Assembly (NCBI RefSeq): GCF_022751215.1
Contig: NZ_JAICDG010000002.1
Span: 620,001 to 684,000, forward strand
Source of the DNA: Actinomadura terrae
Lineage (GTDB): Bacteria > Actinomycetota > Actinomycetes > Streptosporangiales > Streptosporangiaceae
DNA length: 64,000 nt
Reading direction: 5' to 3'
Below are positions 34,115-41,401 of the stretch, one piece after another (the first letter of the stretch is position 1; each line of letters begins with the position of its first letter). The notes beneath the pieces are model-generated. The model was not told where the DNA came from. It did no database searches and worked only from the letters and a program-made list of their open reading frames with translations. The position numbers and the translations under genes were made by a program.

Positions 34115-34690
34115 TCACCCGGCCAGCGGACGAGCGAGTGGTGCCCTCGTGTAGCGCGTGAGGACGGCGGCGCCGATCTGTTCCGACGACGCGCACGCGA
34201 GGTGCGTGGTCGGGCCGTCGACGGGGAAGAGGTGCTCGCCGGTGCCGAGGATCGTTGGGAAGACCAGCAGCCGGTACTCCTCGACCAGGTCCGCGGCCAT
34301 CAGTGCCCGCCCGATGCTCAGGCTGCCGGCGACGATCACGTCGCGCCGCTCGCGCTTCACGGCGTCGATGAGGTCACCGTCGACGAGTCGCGAGTTCTCC
34401 CAGGCCGACGTGTCGGGCAGCGAGCGGGAGGCGACGAGTTTCGGGACGGCGTTCATGCGTTGGGAGAACGGGTCGTCGCGTCCCGGCCAGAGCTGCGCGA
34501 ACGAGTGCCAGGTCTTGCGTCCCAGCAGCAGGACCCCGTCGTCCAGCGTGCTTCCGAGGCGGAACTTGTCGCCGTCCGCCGTGCCCGGGCCGTGCCGGAA
34601 CGCCCAGCCGCCGGTCGGTGTCCCGTCGGCGCCGTCCGGGTCGGTGACGATTCCGTCCAGGGTGGTGAACGCGATGACGATGGTGCTCAC
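34115..34690 (-). CDS. Dihydrofolate reductase family protein (RibD C-terminal type)
   Basis: The 191-residue protein has the RibD_C/DHFR-like fold: TIVIAFTTLDGIVTDPDG, LLLGRKTWHSFAQLWPG, and the NADPH-binding strand RRDVIVAGSLSIGRALM followed by YRLLVFPTILGTGEHLF. Such YyaP/YwjB-type proteins are common in actinomycetes and their substrates are mostly unknown. It is 55 bp downstream of the ECF sigma factor on the same strand and is likely co-transcribed with it. Confidence 0.88.
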   Translation of the reverse strand: MSTIVIAFTTLDGIVTDPDGADGTPTGGWAFRHGPGTADGDKFRLGSTLDDGVLLLGRKTWHSFAQLWPGRDDPFSQRMNAVPKLVASRSLPDTSAWENSRLVDGDLIDAVKRERRDVIVAGSLSIGRALMAADLVEEYRLLVFPTILGTGEHLFPVDGPTTHLACASSEQIGAAVLTRYTRAPLARPLAG

Positions 34691-34745
34691 GATGGTGTCC
34701 CTCCGGTTGATGCTCGCCCGTACATACCGGTGGCGTCGGCCGGAC

Positions 34746-35675
34746 TCATCGCGACTCGGTGGAAGAAATCCTCTCGGGCAGGGCGAACGCCCGGAACACG
34801 TCCGGATCGGAGAACACGACGTTGCGCGCGAGCCGGCCGTGGACGACTGTGAAGACCTGCAAGGTGTGCATGCGAAGTTCGCCGTCGGGTGCCGGCGCGT
34901 ATGCGGCGAGCGCTGGTTGGCCGTTGGCGGTCAGTTGCCGCATGGCCCAGCCGGGGCCCCACATCTCGAACACGCGGTCCATGAACAGGCCGTAGTCGCG
35001 GCTGCCCCGGTACCAGAGCGGCACCGGCGGCATCTCCATGACGGCGTCGTCGGTGAGGAGCCGCACGAGCGCCGGGACGTCGGCCGCCTCGAACGCGCGC
35101 GCGTACCGCTGAATCACCTCTTGGACGTCGGGATCGTCCGGCTCGGCGACCTCGTCCATGTCCCCCACGTCCGTGAGCGCGGCGCGGGCCCGTTGGAGCG
35201 TGCTGTTGACGGCCGGGACCGTGGTCTCCAACTGCGCGGCGACCTCCGCCGCGCGAAATTCCAGGACGTCGCGCAGGACGAGCACGGCCCGCTGGCGTGG
35301 GGGGAGTACCTGGAGCGCCGCCACCAGCGCGATCCGCAGGTCGGCCCGCATGTCCGTGTCGAACCGCGCGTCGGGGAACGGCTGGAGCCAGGGGACGTCG
35401 AGCGCCGGTGCGAGCGGCGCCCCGGGGTCGTCGCTCGGGGCTCCGAGCCCGGACGGCAGGGGACGCCGCGCGCGTCCCTCCAGCGCGGTCAAACACACAT
35501 TGGTGGCGATCCGGTACAACCAGGTGCGGACGGAGGCGCGCGCGGCGTCGTAGCGGTCGCGGGCCTTCCACGCACGCAGCATGGTCTCCTGGACGAGGTC
35601 CTCCGCTTCGTGAAAGGAGCCCGTCATCCGATAGCAGTGCGCCACCAACTCGCCCCGGTAGGGCTCGAAGTCCAT
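34746..35675 (-). CDS. ECF sigma factor with C-terminal SnoaL-like domain
   Basis: The 309-residue protein contains sigma region 2 (YRMTGSFHEAEDLVQETMLR), region 4 (LPPRQRAVLVLRDVLEFRAA) and then about 110 residues of a SnoaL/NTF2-like domain (VQEVIQRYARAFEAADVPAL, VPLWYRGSRDYGLFMDRVFE). This layout is that of ECF sigma factors whose C-terminal domain replaces an anti-sigma factor in controlling activity. Target promoters are not visible; the DHFR-like gene downstream is the first candidate. Confidence 0.93.
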   Translation of the reverse strand: MDFEPYRGELVAHCYRMTGSFHEAEDLVQETMLRAWKARDRYDAARASVRTWLYRIATNVCLTALEGRARRPLPSGLGAPSDDPGAPLAPALDVPWLQPFPDARFDTDMRADLRIALVAALQVLPPRQRAVLVLRDVLEFRAAEVAAQLETTVPAVNSTLQRARAALTDVGDMDEVAEPDDPDVQEVIQRYARAFEAADVPALVRLLTDDAVMEMPPVPLWYRGSRDYGLFMDRVFEMWGPGWAMRQLTANGQPALAAYAPAPDGELRMHTLQVFTVVHGRLARNVVFSDPDVFRAFALPERISSTESR

Positions 35676-35810
35676 TCGCCCATCATCGCCTACCCGATGG
35701 TGCCGGACGGCGCGAGGGTTCGGCGGCGTCGCAGGTGAGGGCGGTCGGCTCGGCCCCGCCGCGCGCTGGGCGACGATGCCGCGGGCCCGGCGGGTACCGT
35801 GATGATCATG

Positions 35811-36152
35811 GGAACTGCTTCCTCACTGGACGGGCGGCGCTTCCGGGCCGTCCAGGACACCGTCGGCGGCGAGGTCGGCACCGAGACCGAGTTCACCTAC
35901 CACGAGGACGGCGGCGAGGTCTGGGCCGAGTACGGCGGCGGTGGCGTCCGGCGGGGATTCCTGGTCGGGACCCGCGAAGGCGACCGGCTCGACTTCCGCT
36001 ACAGCCAGCTCAACTCCGAGGGCGGGACGTCCAGCGGCCACTGCGTCACGGCGATCACCACCCTGCCGGACGGGCGGATCCGCCTCGACGAGACCTGGGA
36101 GTGGGAGTCGCGCCCCGGCTCGGGCACCAGCGCCGTCGAGGAACTGCGCTGA
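35811..36152 (+). CDS. Hypothetical protein, small beta-rich
   Basis: ATG 35811 (MGTASSLDGRRF) is chosen; ATG 35802 is also possible. The 113-residue protein is rich in predicted strands (TETEFTYHEDGGEVWAEYGG, RIRLDETWEWESR) and resembles short actinobacterial proteins that are sometimes mislabelled as N-acetylglutamate synthases. No catalytic motif is seen. Confidence 0.7.
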   Translation, partial: GTASSLDGRRFRAVQDTVGGEVGTETEFTYHEDGGEVWAEYGGGGVRRGFLVGTREGDRLDFRYSQLNSEGGTSSGHCVTAITTLPDGRIRLDETWEWESRPGSGTSAVEELR

Positions 36153-36203
36153 CCCGCCGCGCCGAGTAGGCACACCGGAGCACCCCGACGCGCCAAATGC
36201 CGC

Positions 36204-36230
36204 GGACGCCCTCGCCGGGCGAGGGCGTCC
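36204..36230. terminator. Bidirectional terminator hairpin
   Basis: An 11-bp perfect stem GGACGCCCTCG/CGAGGGCGTCC with a 5-base loop lies between the converging genes ending at 36152 and 36244. Confidence 0.8.
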
Positions 36231-36243
36231 TGCGTGGGCCCTC

Positions 36244-36564
36244 TCAGGCGAGGGCGGCGGCGTCCTGTCCGGCGAACAGTTCGATCAGTGCCTCCACGTC
36301 GTGGTCGGCCTCGGTCGGGTGCCGGAAGGGTTGATGCGCGTTGACGGTGTAGCTGTTGCGGCGTCCGATCCGGGTGCGGGTGATGTACCCCGCCTCCTCC
36401 AGGTCGTTGATGATGAGTTGAGCCGCGCGTTCGGTGATCCCGATCTCCTGTGCCACGTCCCGTACGCGTGCGTCGGGATCGCGGGCCAGATGGATCAGCA
36501 CCCGTGCATGGTTGGTCAGGAACGTCCATGGCTTGGCGTTCGGCCGACTCGGCGTCGTCTCCAT
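36244..36564 (-). CDS. Winged-helix regulator (MarR-like)
   Basis: The 106-residue protein carries a winged helix: ARVLIHLARDPDARVRDVAQ, ITERAAQLIINDLEEAGYIT and the wing RIGRRNSYTVNAHQ. The size matches single-domain ArsR/MarR-like repressors. It is divergent from the STAS gene; between them an AT-rich promoter region is flanked by a 10-bp inverted repeat, which could be its operator. Confidence 0.88.
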   Translation of the reverse strand: METTPSRPNAKPWTFLTNHARVLIHLARDPDARVRDVAQEIGITERAAQLIINDLEEAGYITRTRIGRRNSYTVNAHQPFRHPTEADHDVEALIELFAGQDAAALA

Positions 36565-36643
36565 CCGTTCACCCCTCGTCCAGTACGCATCCTTGCACCC
36601 CGAGGGGGCAGCGGGGGATGCTCCCCGACGGGCGCGAGGTGTG

Positions 36644-36731
36644 GGTCACAGACATCATACGAGATTGATTTGACGAATAATATTTCAGGTATTAACTTTG
36701 CCCTGTTCGTCGTTGTCCTGTGTCTGTGACC
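36644..36731. promoter_or_regulatory. AT-rich promoter flanked by 10-bp inverted repeat
   Basis: GGTCACAGAC (36644-36653) and GTCTGTGACC (36722-36731) are exact complements. Between them lies DNA much richer in A+T than the surroundings, with TTGACG (36670-36675) and TAACTT (36693-36698) at 17-bp spacing, reading toward the STAS gene. The arms are suitable operator half-sites for the divergent winged-helix protein. Confidence 0.55.
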
Positions 36732-36745
36732 GCTAGGAGAGTTCC

Positions 36746-37177
36746 GTGCTGGTGCGATCCAACGAGCCGCAGCTCGCGAGTTCCGGCCCGCCCCCGACAG
36801 GGGCGTCGCCGGACGGCCCCGCTCGTCCCGGACGAGGGGAGTTGAGGATGGAGACCTGCCACGAGGGCCGGTACACCGTCCTTACGCTGACGGGAAGCCT
36901 GGTGGCGGACACGGTGGTGACCGCCGAGGCCCGCGTCCTGACGACGATCGTCCTCGCGGAGGCGCCGCTGGCCCTCGTGCTGGACCTCTCCAAGCTGGAG
37001 ATGGTCGACCTCCACGGCGCCCACCTGCTGAGCAAGGCCCAGTTCGCGGTCCGCGCCGCGCGCGGGACTCTGCACCTGATCGCGCCGCCCGGAGCCCCGG
37101 CCCGCGGCGCGCTGAGCCGGTACCTGCTCGGGTCCACGGTGGAGCGGCGAGAGGATCTCAAGCTGCTGACCGGCTGA
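36746..37177 (+). CDS. STAS-domain protein (anti-sigma antagonist-like)
   Basis: GTG 36746 follows AGGAGAGTTCC. After a 34-residue Pro/Gly-rich head the protein has a STAS fold: YTVLTLTGSLVADTVVTAE, LALVLDLSKLEMVDLHGAHL and ARGTLHLIAPPGAPAR. Canonical antagonists carry Asp-Ser-Ser-Gly at the phosphorylation loop; here the sequence is DLHG, so the phosphorylated Ser is missing. It may bind a partner constitutively. Confidence 0.85.
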   Translation: MLVRSNEPQLASSGPPPTGASPDGPARPGRGELRMETCHEGRYTVLTLTGSLVADTVVTAEARVLTTIVLAEAPLALVLDLSKLEMVDLHGAHLLSKAQFAVRAARGTLHLIAPPGAPARGALSRYLLGSTVERREDLKLLTG

Positions 37178-37329
37178 GACGCGCCCCTGGTACAGGCTGC
37201 TGTACCGCGATTCGGCCCGCTGGCCGGATCGCCGCGCGGAGTCCGGGTCCCTAGCGTCGGGACGAACGATCATCTCGTCGCGCGGGGGCCGGGCGAGTCC
37301 TTCCCGGCCTCCGCCTCCCAGGAGGACCC

Positions 37330-38187
37330 GTGAAGTCCAGACCCTTCGCCGGAGGGGCGGCAGCCCGTCCCCTCCGGCTGGCCATGACCGCGCTCGCCGC
37401 GACCCTGCTGTGGTTCGGCGTATCGGCACCGTCCGCGCTCGCCTCGCCGGCTCCGCCCGGCGCGTCCACCATGATCATTGGCGGTTCGGACGCCACCGAG
37501 CCCTACTCGTTCATGGTCTCCGTCCAGGACGCGGGCGGGCACTTCTGCGGGGGCAGCCTGATCACCGGCGACTGGGTGGTCACGGCCCGGCACTGCGTCG
37601 AGGGCAGGAATCCCGCGGATCTACAGCTGCGCATCGGGAGCCTTCGCAAGGACGAGGGCGGGACGGTCCGCGGGGTCGAGCGCTTCGTCACCCACCCCGA
37701 GAGCGACACCGCGACCCACGACATCGCGCTCGTCAGGCTCGACCAGCCGGTCGCGGACGCGCCGGTTCCGGTGGACGTCCGGCAGCCCGCAGGCACCCCG
37801 GCCCGGCTGCTGGGATGGGGATGCACCCTCCCCGGCCAGGTCTGCGGCGAGGAGGGCAGGCCGGCGGTGCTCCAGCAGCTCGACTCGGCCGTCCGCGAGC
37901 CGACCGCCTGCACGAACCAGGTGACGCCCCTCGACCCGGCCTCCGAGGTCTGCACCGGCAACCCCGAGACCCAGGCGGGCCCCTGCTTCGGTGACTCCGG
38001 CGGACCGCTGCTGCGCCGGGACGGCACCGGCTGGAAGCTCATCGGCGCGTTCAGCCGCGTCGAGATCAAGCCCCCGGACCCGGGCCAGCCCAACGAGCCC
38101 CCGAACTGCCGCAGCGGAATGGGCATCTACACCGACGTCCCCGCCCACCGGGAATGGATCGACGGCGTCATTTCGTCGACGTCCTGA
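37330..38187 (+). CDS. Secreted trypsin-like serine protease (S1)
   Basis: GTG 37330 follows GGAGGACCC. The 285-residue precursor has a signal peptide (hydrophobic LAMTALAATLLWFGVSAPSA, cleavage near ALA-SP) and a short propeptide before IIGGSDATEPYSF. The triad is complete: VVTARHCVE, THDIALVRL and CFGDSGGPLL. The S1 pocket Asp lies six residues before the active Ser in trypsins; here QAGPCFGDSGG has no Asp there, so strict Arg/Lys specificity is doubtful. Confidence 0.92.
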   Translation: MKSRPFAGGAAARPLRLAMTALAATLLWFGVSAPSALASPAPPGASTMIIGGSDATEPYSFMVSVQDAGGHFCGGSLITGDWVVTARHCVEGRNPADLQLRIGSLRKDEGGTVRGVERFVTHPESDTATHDIALVRLDQPVADAPVPVDVRQPAGTPARLLGWGCTLPGQVCGEEGRPAVLQQLDSAVREPTACTNQVTPLDPASEVCTGNPETQAGPCFGDSGGPLLRRDGTGWKLIGAFSRVEIKPPDPGQPNEPPNCRSGMGIYTDVPAHREWIDGVISSTS

Positions 38188-38276
38188 AACACCCACGCCC
38201 CGGCGCGGCGACCGACCCCGCGCCGGGGCGTTCGCGTGCCGGGAGCGCTGTCGGAGGCACGGCATAGCGTTGCGGT

Positions 38277-38651
38277 ATGGAAGAACACGCGGTGCCCATC
38301 CTGCCCAGCCGGGACCTGGACGAGACGCGGGAGTTCTACGCGCGGCTGGGATTCGAGACGCACGGATCGTGGCTGGACGCCGGTTACCTCATGGTGGCGC
38401 GCGGGGACGTGCAGCTGCATTTCTGGCACCACCCCGAGGTCGATCCGCTGACCACCGCCGGCGCCTGTTATGTGTACGTCGAGGACGCGGACGCCCTTCA
38501 TCGCGCGTGGGACGAGATCGGCGTCCCCACCGAGGAGGCCACCGGCAGCCGGCTCGTCCCGCCGCAGGACACCGACTACGGCATGCGCGAGTTCGCGCTC
38601 GTGGACCGCAGCGGCAACCTGCTGCGCGTCGGCAGCTCCGCGACCGCTTGA
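38277..38651 (+). CDS. VOC family protein, bleomycin-resistance-like
   Basis: The 124-residue protein begins AVPILPSRDLDETREFYARL and ends FALVDRSGNLLRVGS, the fold pattern of bleomycin-binding proteins in the VOC superfamily; the central WHHPEVDPL and CYVYVEDADALH match. These proteins bind drugs stoichiometrically, but many relatives have other roles. It stands alone between a protease and a cupin gene. Confidence 0.85.
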   Translation: MEEHAVPILPSRDLDETREFYARLGFETHGSWLDAGYLMVARGDVQLHFWHHPEVDPLTTAGACYVYVEDADALHRAWDEIGVPTEEATGSRLVPPQDTDYGMREFALVDRSGNLLRVGSSATA

Positions 38652-38717
38652 TGGGACGTGTTGACGCAGGTCAACCCTGGTGCGAGCGTGGAAGGTGATG
38701 GTGAAAGGGGGACCATC

Positions 38718-39074
38718 ATGTTGGAGATCAAGAGCATCGACAAGCCCGACGAGCGGCGCGACTTCCCGAAGGGGCATCTGGAGGTCCTCCAGATGACCGG
38801 CCTGGTGTTCGCCCGCGCGACGTTCGAGCCCGGCTGGCGCTGGACGGAGTCGCTCCGGGACATCGCGGGCACCGACCTGTGCGAGGTGCACCACAACGGG
38901 TACATCGTCCAGGGCCGATTGCGCGTCCGCATGCGGGACGGCGGCGAACAGGAGGGCGGCCCCGGCGACGCGTTCGTGGTCACGCCCGGGCACGACGCCT
39001 GGGTCGTCGGCGACGAGGCGTGCGTCGTGTTCGACTTCGCCGGGGGCATGGACGAGTACGCGAAGGCCGACTGA
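38718..39074 (+). CDS. Cupin-domain protein
   Basis: ATG 38718 follows AAAGGGGGACCATC. The 118-residue protein shows a single cupin barrel: FARATFEPGWRWTESLRD, CEVHHNGYIVQGRLRVRM, GPGDAFVVTPGHDAWVVGDE. The metal ligands are only partly present (HHN and later H in PGHDAW). Function unknown; small-molecule binding is likely. Confidence 0.83.
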   Translation: MLEIKSIDKPDERRDFPKGHLEVLQMTGLVFARATFEPGWRWTESLRDIAGTDLCEVHHNGYIVQGRLRVRMRDGGEQEGGPGDAFVVTPGHDAWVVGDEACVVFDFAGGMDEYAKAD

Positions 39075-39121
39075 GCGCGCCGGGGCCCTGAACGCCGGGG
39101 CCCTGAACGCCGTGGCCTGAG

Positions 39122-39153
39122 CGCGGGGCTCCCGGGCCTCCGGGAGCCCCGCG
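39122..39153. terminator. Terminator hairpin between converging genes
   Basis: A 13-bp perfect stem CGCGGGGCTCCCG/CGGGAGCCCCGCG with a 6-base loop lies between the cupin stop and the S1E protease stop. Confidence 0.8.
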
Positions 39154-39159
39154 TCCGGC

Positions 39160-40224
39160 CTACTTGAGCGTGAGGTTCTGCGACTGGAGCGCCTCGTCCA
39201 GCGGCTGGAAGTACGACTGGTAGTTGGCGCGGCAGGCACCGGTGGTGCCGCCGGAGACGATGCCGACGGCGACCGTGCCGGCCTGCAACGAGCCGCCGCT
39301 GTCGCCCGGCTGGGTGCAGGCGGTGGTCTCGATCAGGCCCGAGACCGTGCCCTCCTGGTAGTTGACCGTGCGGTCATAGCCGCGGATCGTCCCGGACGTC
39401 GTATTGGTGGTCGAGCCCTTCTTCTGGATCTGGGAGCCGACCGCCGGGCGCCCGACCGAGGTGAGCTGGGCGTTGTCGTTCTTGAGCGACCCGTTGGTCA
39501 CCCGGATCGTCCCGTAGTCGTCGCCCGGGAATCTGCTGGCCTCCCGGGTGCCGAGGGTCTGGCCGTCCTTGGTCGTCCAGTCCGCGCTGATCCGCGTGCA
39601 GTGCCCGGCGGTGACGACGAACTCCGCGCCGCCGCCGACGGCGATCGCCGACACCGAGCAGCGCGAGCCGCCGGTGATGATCGCGTCGCCGGGCCCGACC
39701 ATCGGACGCGGCGCCGCCGCCACCCGGCGGACCCGGACGATCTCGCCCAGCGCCCGCGCGCGTTTCACGAACGCCCTGGTCGCGGCGTCGTTGTCGGCGC
39801 GGGGCACATCGACGACGACGCTGTTGGAGACGACGTCGACGCCCCAGGCCAGCCCGGTCGTCCCCGGGGTGCCCGCGAGCCGGTCGAGCCTGGCCTTGGC
39901 GCCGGTCAGCTGCCGGATGCCGTGGGCGACGACGCGCGCCCGCGCTCCGGCTGCCGTGACCTGCCGCGCGGCGGCCGCGTCGGTGACGTTGACGACGAGG
40001 TTGCCCGCGCCGTCGAGGTAGGAGCCCGCCTGCCGGGCGCCGAGCCGTCCGGTGATCTGGTCGGCGAGCGCGGTCTGCCGGATCTGGACGTCCCGGTTCT
40101 GGACGTCCTGGACGGGATCCGTCCGGGCCGATGCCTGAACGGTCCCGAACGCCGGGAGCGTGATCAACGCCGCGGCACTCAGCAGGGGGATCGTCGCGCG
40201 TTTGAGGCGCATTCCACGGTTCAC
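39160..40224 (-). CDS. Secreted S1E serine protease (streptogrisin/alpha-lytic type)
   Basis: The start is GTG 40224 (or ATG 40212). The 354-residue pre-pro-protein has a signal peptide (ATIPLLSAAALITLPAF), a propeptide of about 140 residues acting as foldase (QITGRLGARQAGSYLDGAGN), and a mature domain starting near GPGDAIITGGSRCS. The triad is VTAGHCT, GDDYGTIRV and CTQPGDSGGS. The mature part contains Cys pairs typical of streptogrisins. It is exported and self-processed by family analogy. Confidence 0.92.
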   Translation of the reverse strand: MNRGMRLKRATIPLLSAAALITLPAFGTVQASARTDPVQDVQNRDVQIRQTALADQITGRLGARQAGSYLDGAGNLVVNVTDAAAARQVTAAGARARVVAHGIRQLTGAKARLDRLAGTPGTTGLAWGVDVVSNSVVVDVPRADNDAATRAFVKRARALGEIVRVRRVAAAPRPMVGPGDAIITGGSRCSVSAIAVGGGAEFVVTAGHCTRISADWTTKDGQTLGTREASRFPGDDYGTIRVTNGSLKNDNAQLTSVGRPAVGSQIQKKGSTTNTTSGTIRGYDRTVNYQEGTVSGLIETTACTQPGDSGGSLQAGTVAVGIVSGGTTGACRANYQSYFQPLDEALQSQNLTLK

Positions 40225-41106
40225 GTTCGTCCACCTTTCGCCGCCGGTGGGGCCGCTAGCACTCCGGCGGCAGTTCGGGGGTTGCGGGGGGCGTCCGGGT
40301 CACGGGAACTCTCCGGCACGAGCCTCATGACCGGCCGTCTGTGACAGGAAGGTACTTCGCGAAGCTGTCGGTAACCAGATTCCAGCCGCAACTGAAATTT
40401 CAGCCCGCCCTGAATATCAGTCAACCGCCGCAAGATCACAACGACTTCCATCGAAAAGCGATCGGGCTGCCGTGCTCGTCGGTTGGCCTCGTGCGGTGTA
40501 CAAGGCGGTAGTTCCTGCTCCTGATGTTCGCCGTAAAAATCGATGCGCCGAAGCCACGACGCTCTGTTCAAACGCGGCCCCTGTCTCGGGCGCCTACGTT
40601 CCCCTTGATATCGGTCTTTGTTGCGATTCGGGTGCCGGCGGAGATTGGGTCAGGCCGCTGCTGTGCCAGGCGAGGTGTTTTATCGACAACGACTTCGAGT
40701 GACTTTTCGCGTTCCTCAAGTTCGGGTGACGTTGTGGTGTAGATCACAACTTCTTGGAATCTGGCTTCGACGTGCTGCTCGTCGCCGAAGGCGGCTGAAC
40801 GTCGATTGTAGGGAAAGTGTGCGGAAGAGTGACCATGATCGCGGAGGTCATGTTTGCGGAACGAATCAACCGTTCATCGCCAGTCAAGTAGGGTTCGGCT
40901 CGTGGCGGGCATCTCTGCGTGCCATAAAATCGCTCCTAAGCGGCCCTCAAGCTGGGGTCATTACATATGGTAAAAACGTGATTGGAGCACATCCACGATG
41001 CGGTGCGGCTGGCAAAGCGGTGTTGACCGGGTTTCGTGCTTATCGTTAACCTATAGTTGCTTCGCGGGGCAATTCGGTCATGACATCCCACAGAGGAGAC
41101 ACTGCC
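40225..41106. promoter_or_regulatory. Long intergenic region upstream of lanthipeptide cluster
   Basis: No gene is seen in these 880 bp. Two elements stand out: a CRP-like palindrome TGTGGTGTAGATCACA at 40733-40748, and a likely promoter TTGACC (41023-41028) with TAACCT (41047-41052) at 18-bp spacing, about 55 bp before the precursor start. The middle part is less GC-rich than the genes around it, consistent with a regulatory island of the cluster. Confidence 0.5.
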
Positions 41107-41271
41107 GTGCCTTTCAACGAGAACTCGATCGCTGAGCTGGATGAACTCACCGCCGACGAACTCACCGAGATTCTGGACCTCGACGTTCAGATCGACTCGG
41201 TCACCGATGCCCCCGCCCCGCAGCTGTGCGGCTTCACCCAGGCCTCTCAGCTCTGCACCTTCACCTGCTGA
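41107..41271 (+). CDS. lanA: Class I lanthipeptide precursor
   Basis: GTG 41107 follows GAGGAGACACTGCC; the 54-residue peptide has an acidic leader (ELDELTADELTEILDLDVQI) reminiscent of FxLD-type leaders and a core APAPQLCGFTQASQLCTFTC. The core has three Cys and three Ser/Thr. The last four residues TFTC fit the Thr-x-x-Cys spacing needed for a C-terminal aminovinyl-methyl-cysteine ring, and a LanD-type flavoprotein is in the cluster. The leader cleavage site is not certain (possibly after the PAP stretch). No protease or transporter is seen in the cluster. Confidence 0.9.
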   Translation: MPFNENSIAELDELTADELTEILDLDVQIDSVTDAPAPQLCGFTQASQLCTFTC

Positions 41272-41299
41272 GGGCCTTAGCCGGCTGAGGTGAACCCAG

Positions 41300-41345
41300 C
41301 GGAGGTCCTCGGTGCGCGGTCTGTGCCCAGCACCGGGGACCTCCG
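41300..41345 (+). terminator. Hairpin between precursor and lanB (partial terminator)
   Basis: Arms CGGAGGTCCTCGGTGC and GCACCGGGGACCTCCG form a 16-bp stem with one G-T pair and a 14-base loop. In lanthipeptide operons such a structure lets the precursor transcript exceed that of the enzymes; lanB begins 56 bp later. Confidence 0.75.
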
Positions 41346-41401
41346 CTTCCGGGCCGTTGACAAGGTCGCAGCGGAATGGGCCTTGGGAAGGAAGTGCGCA
41401 G

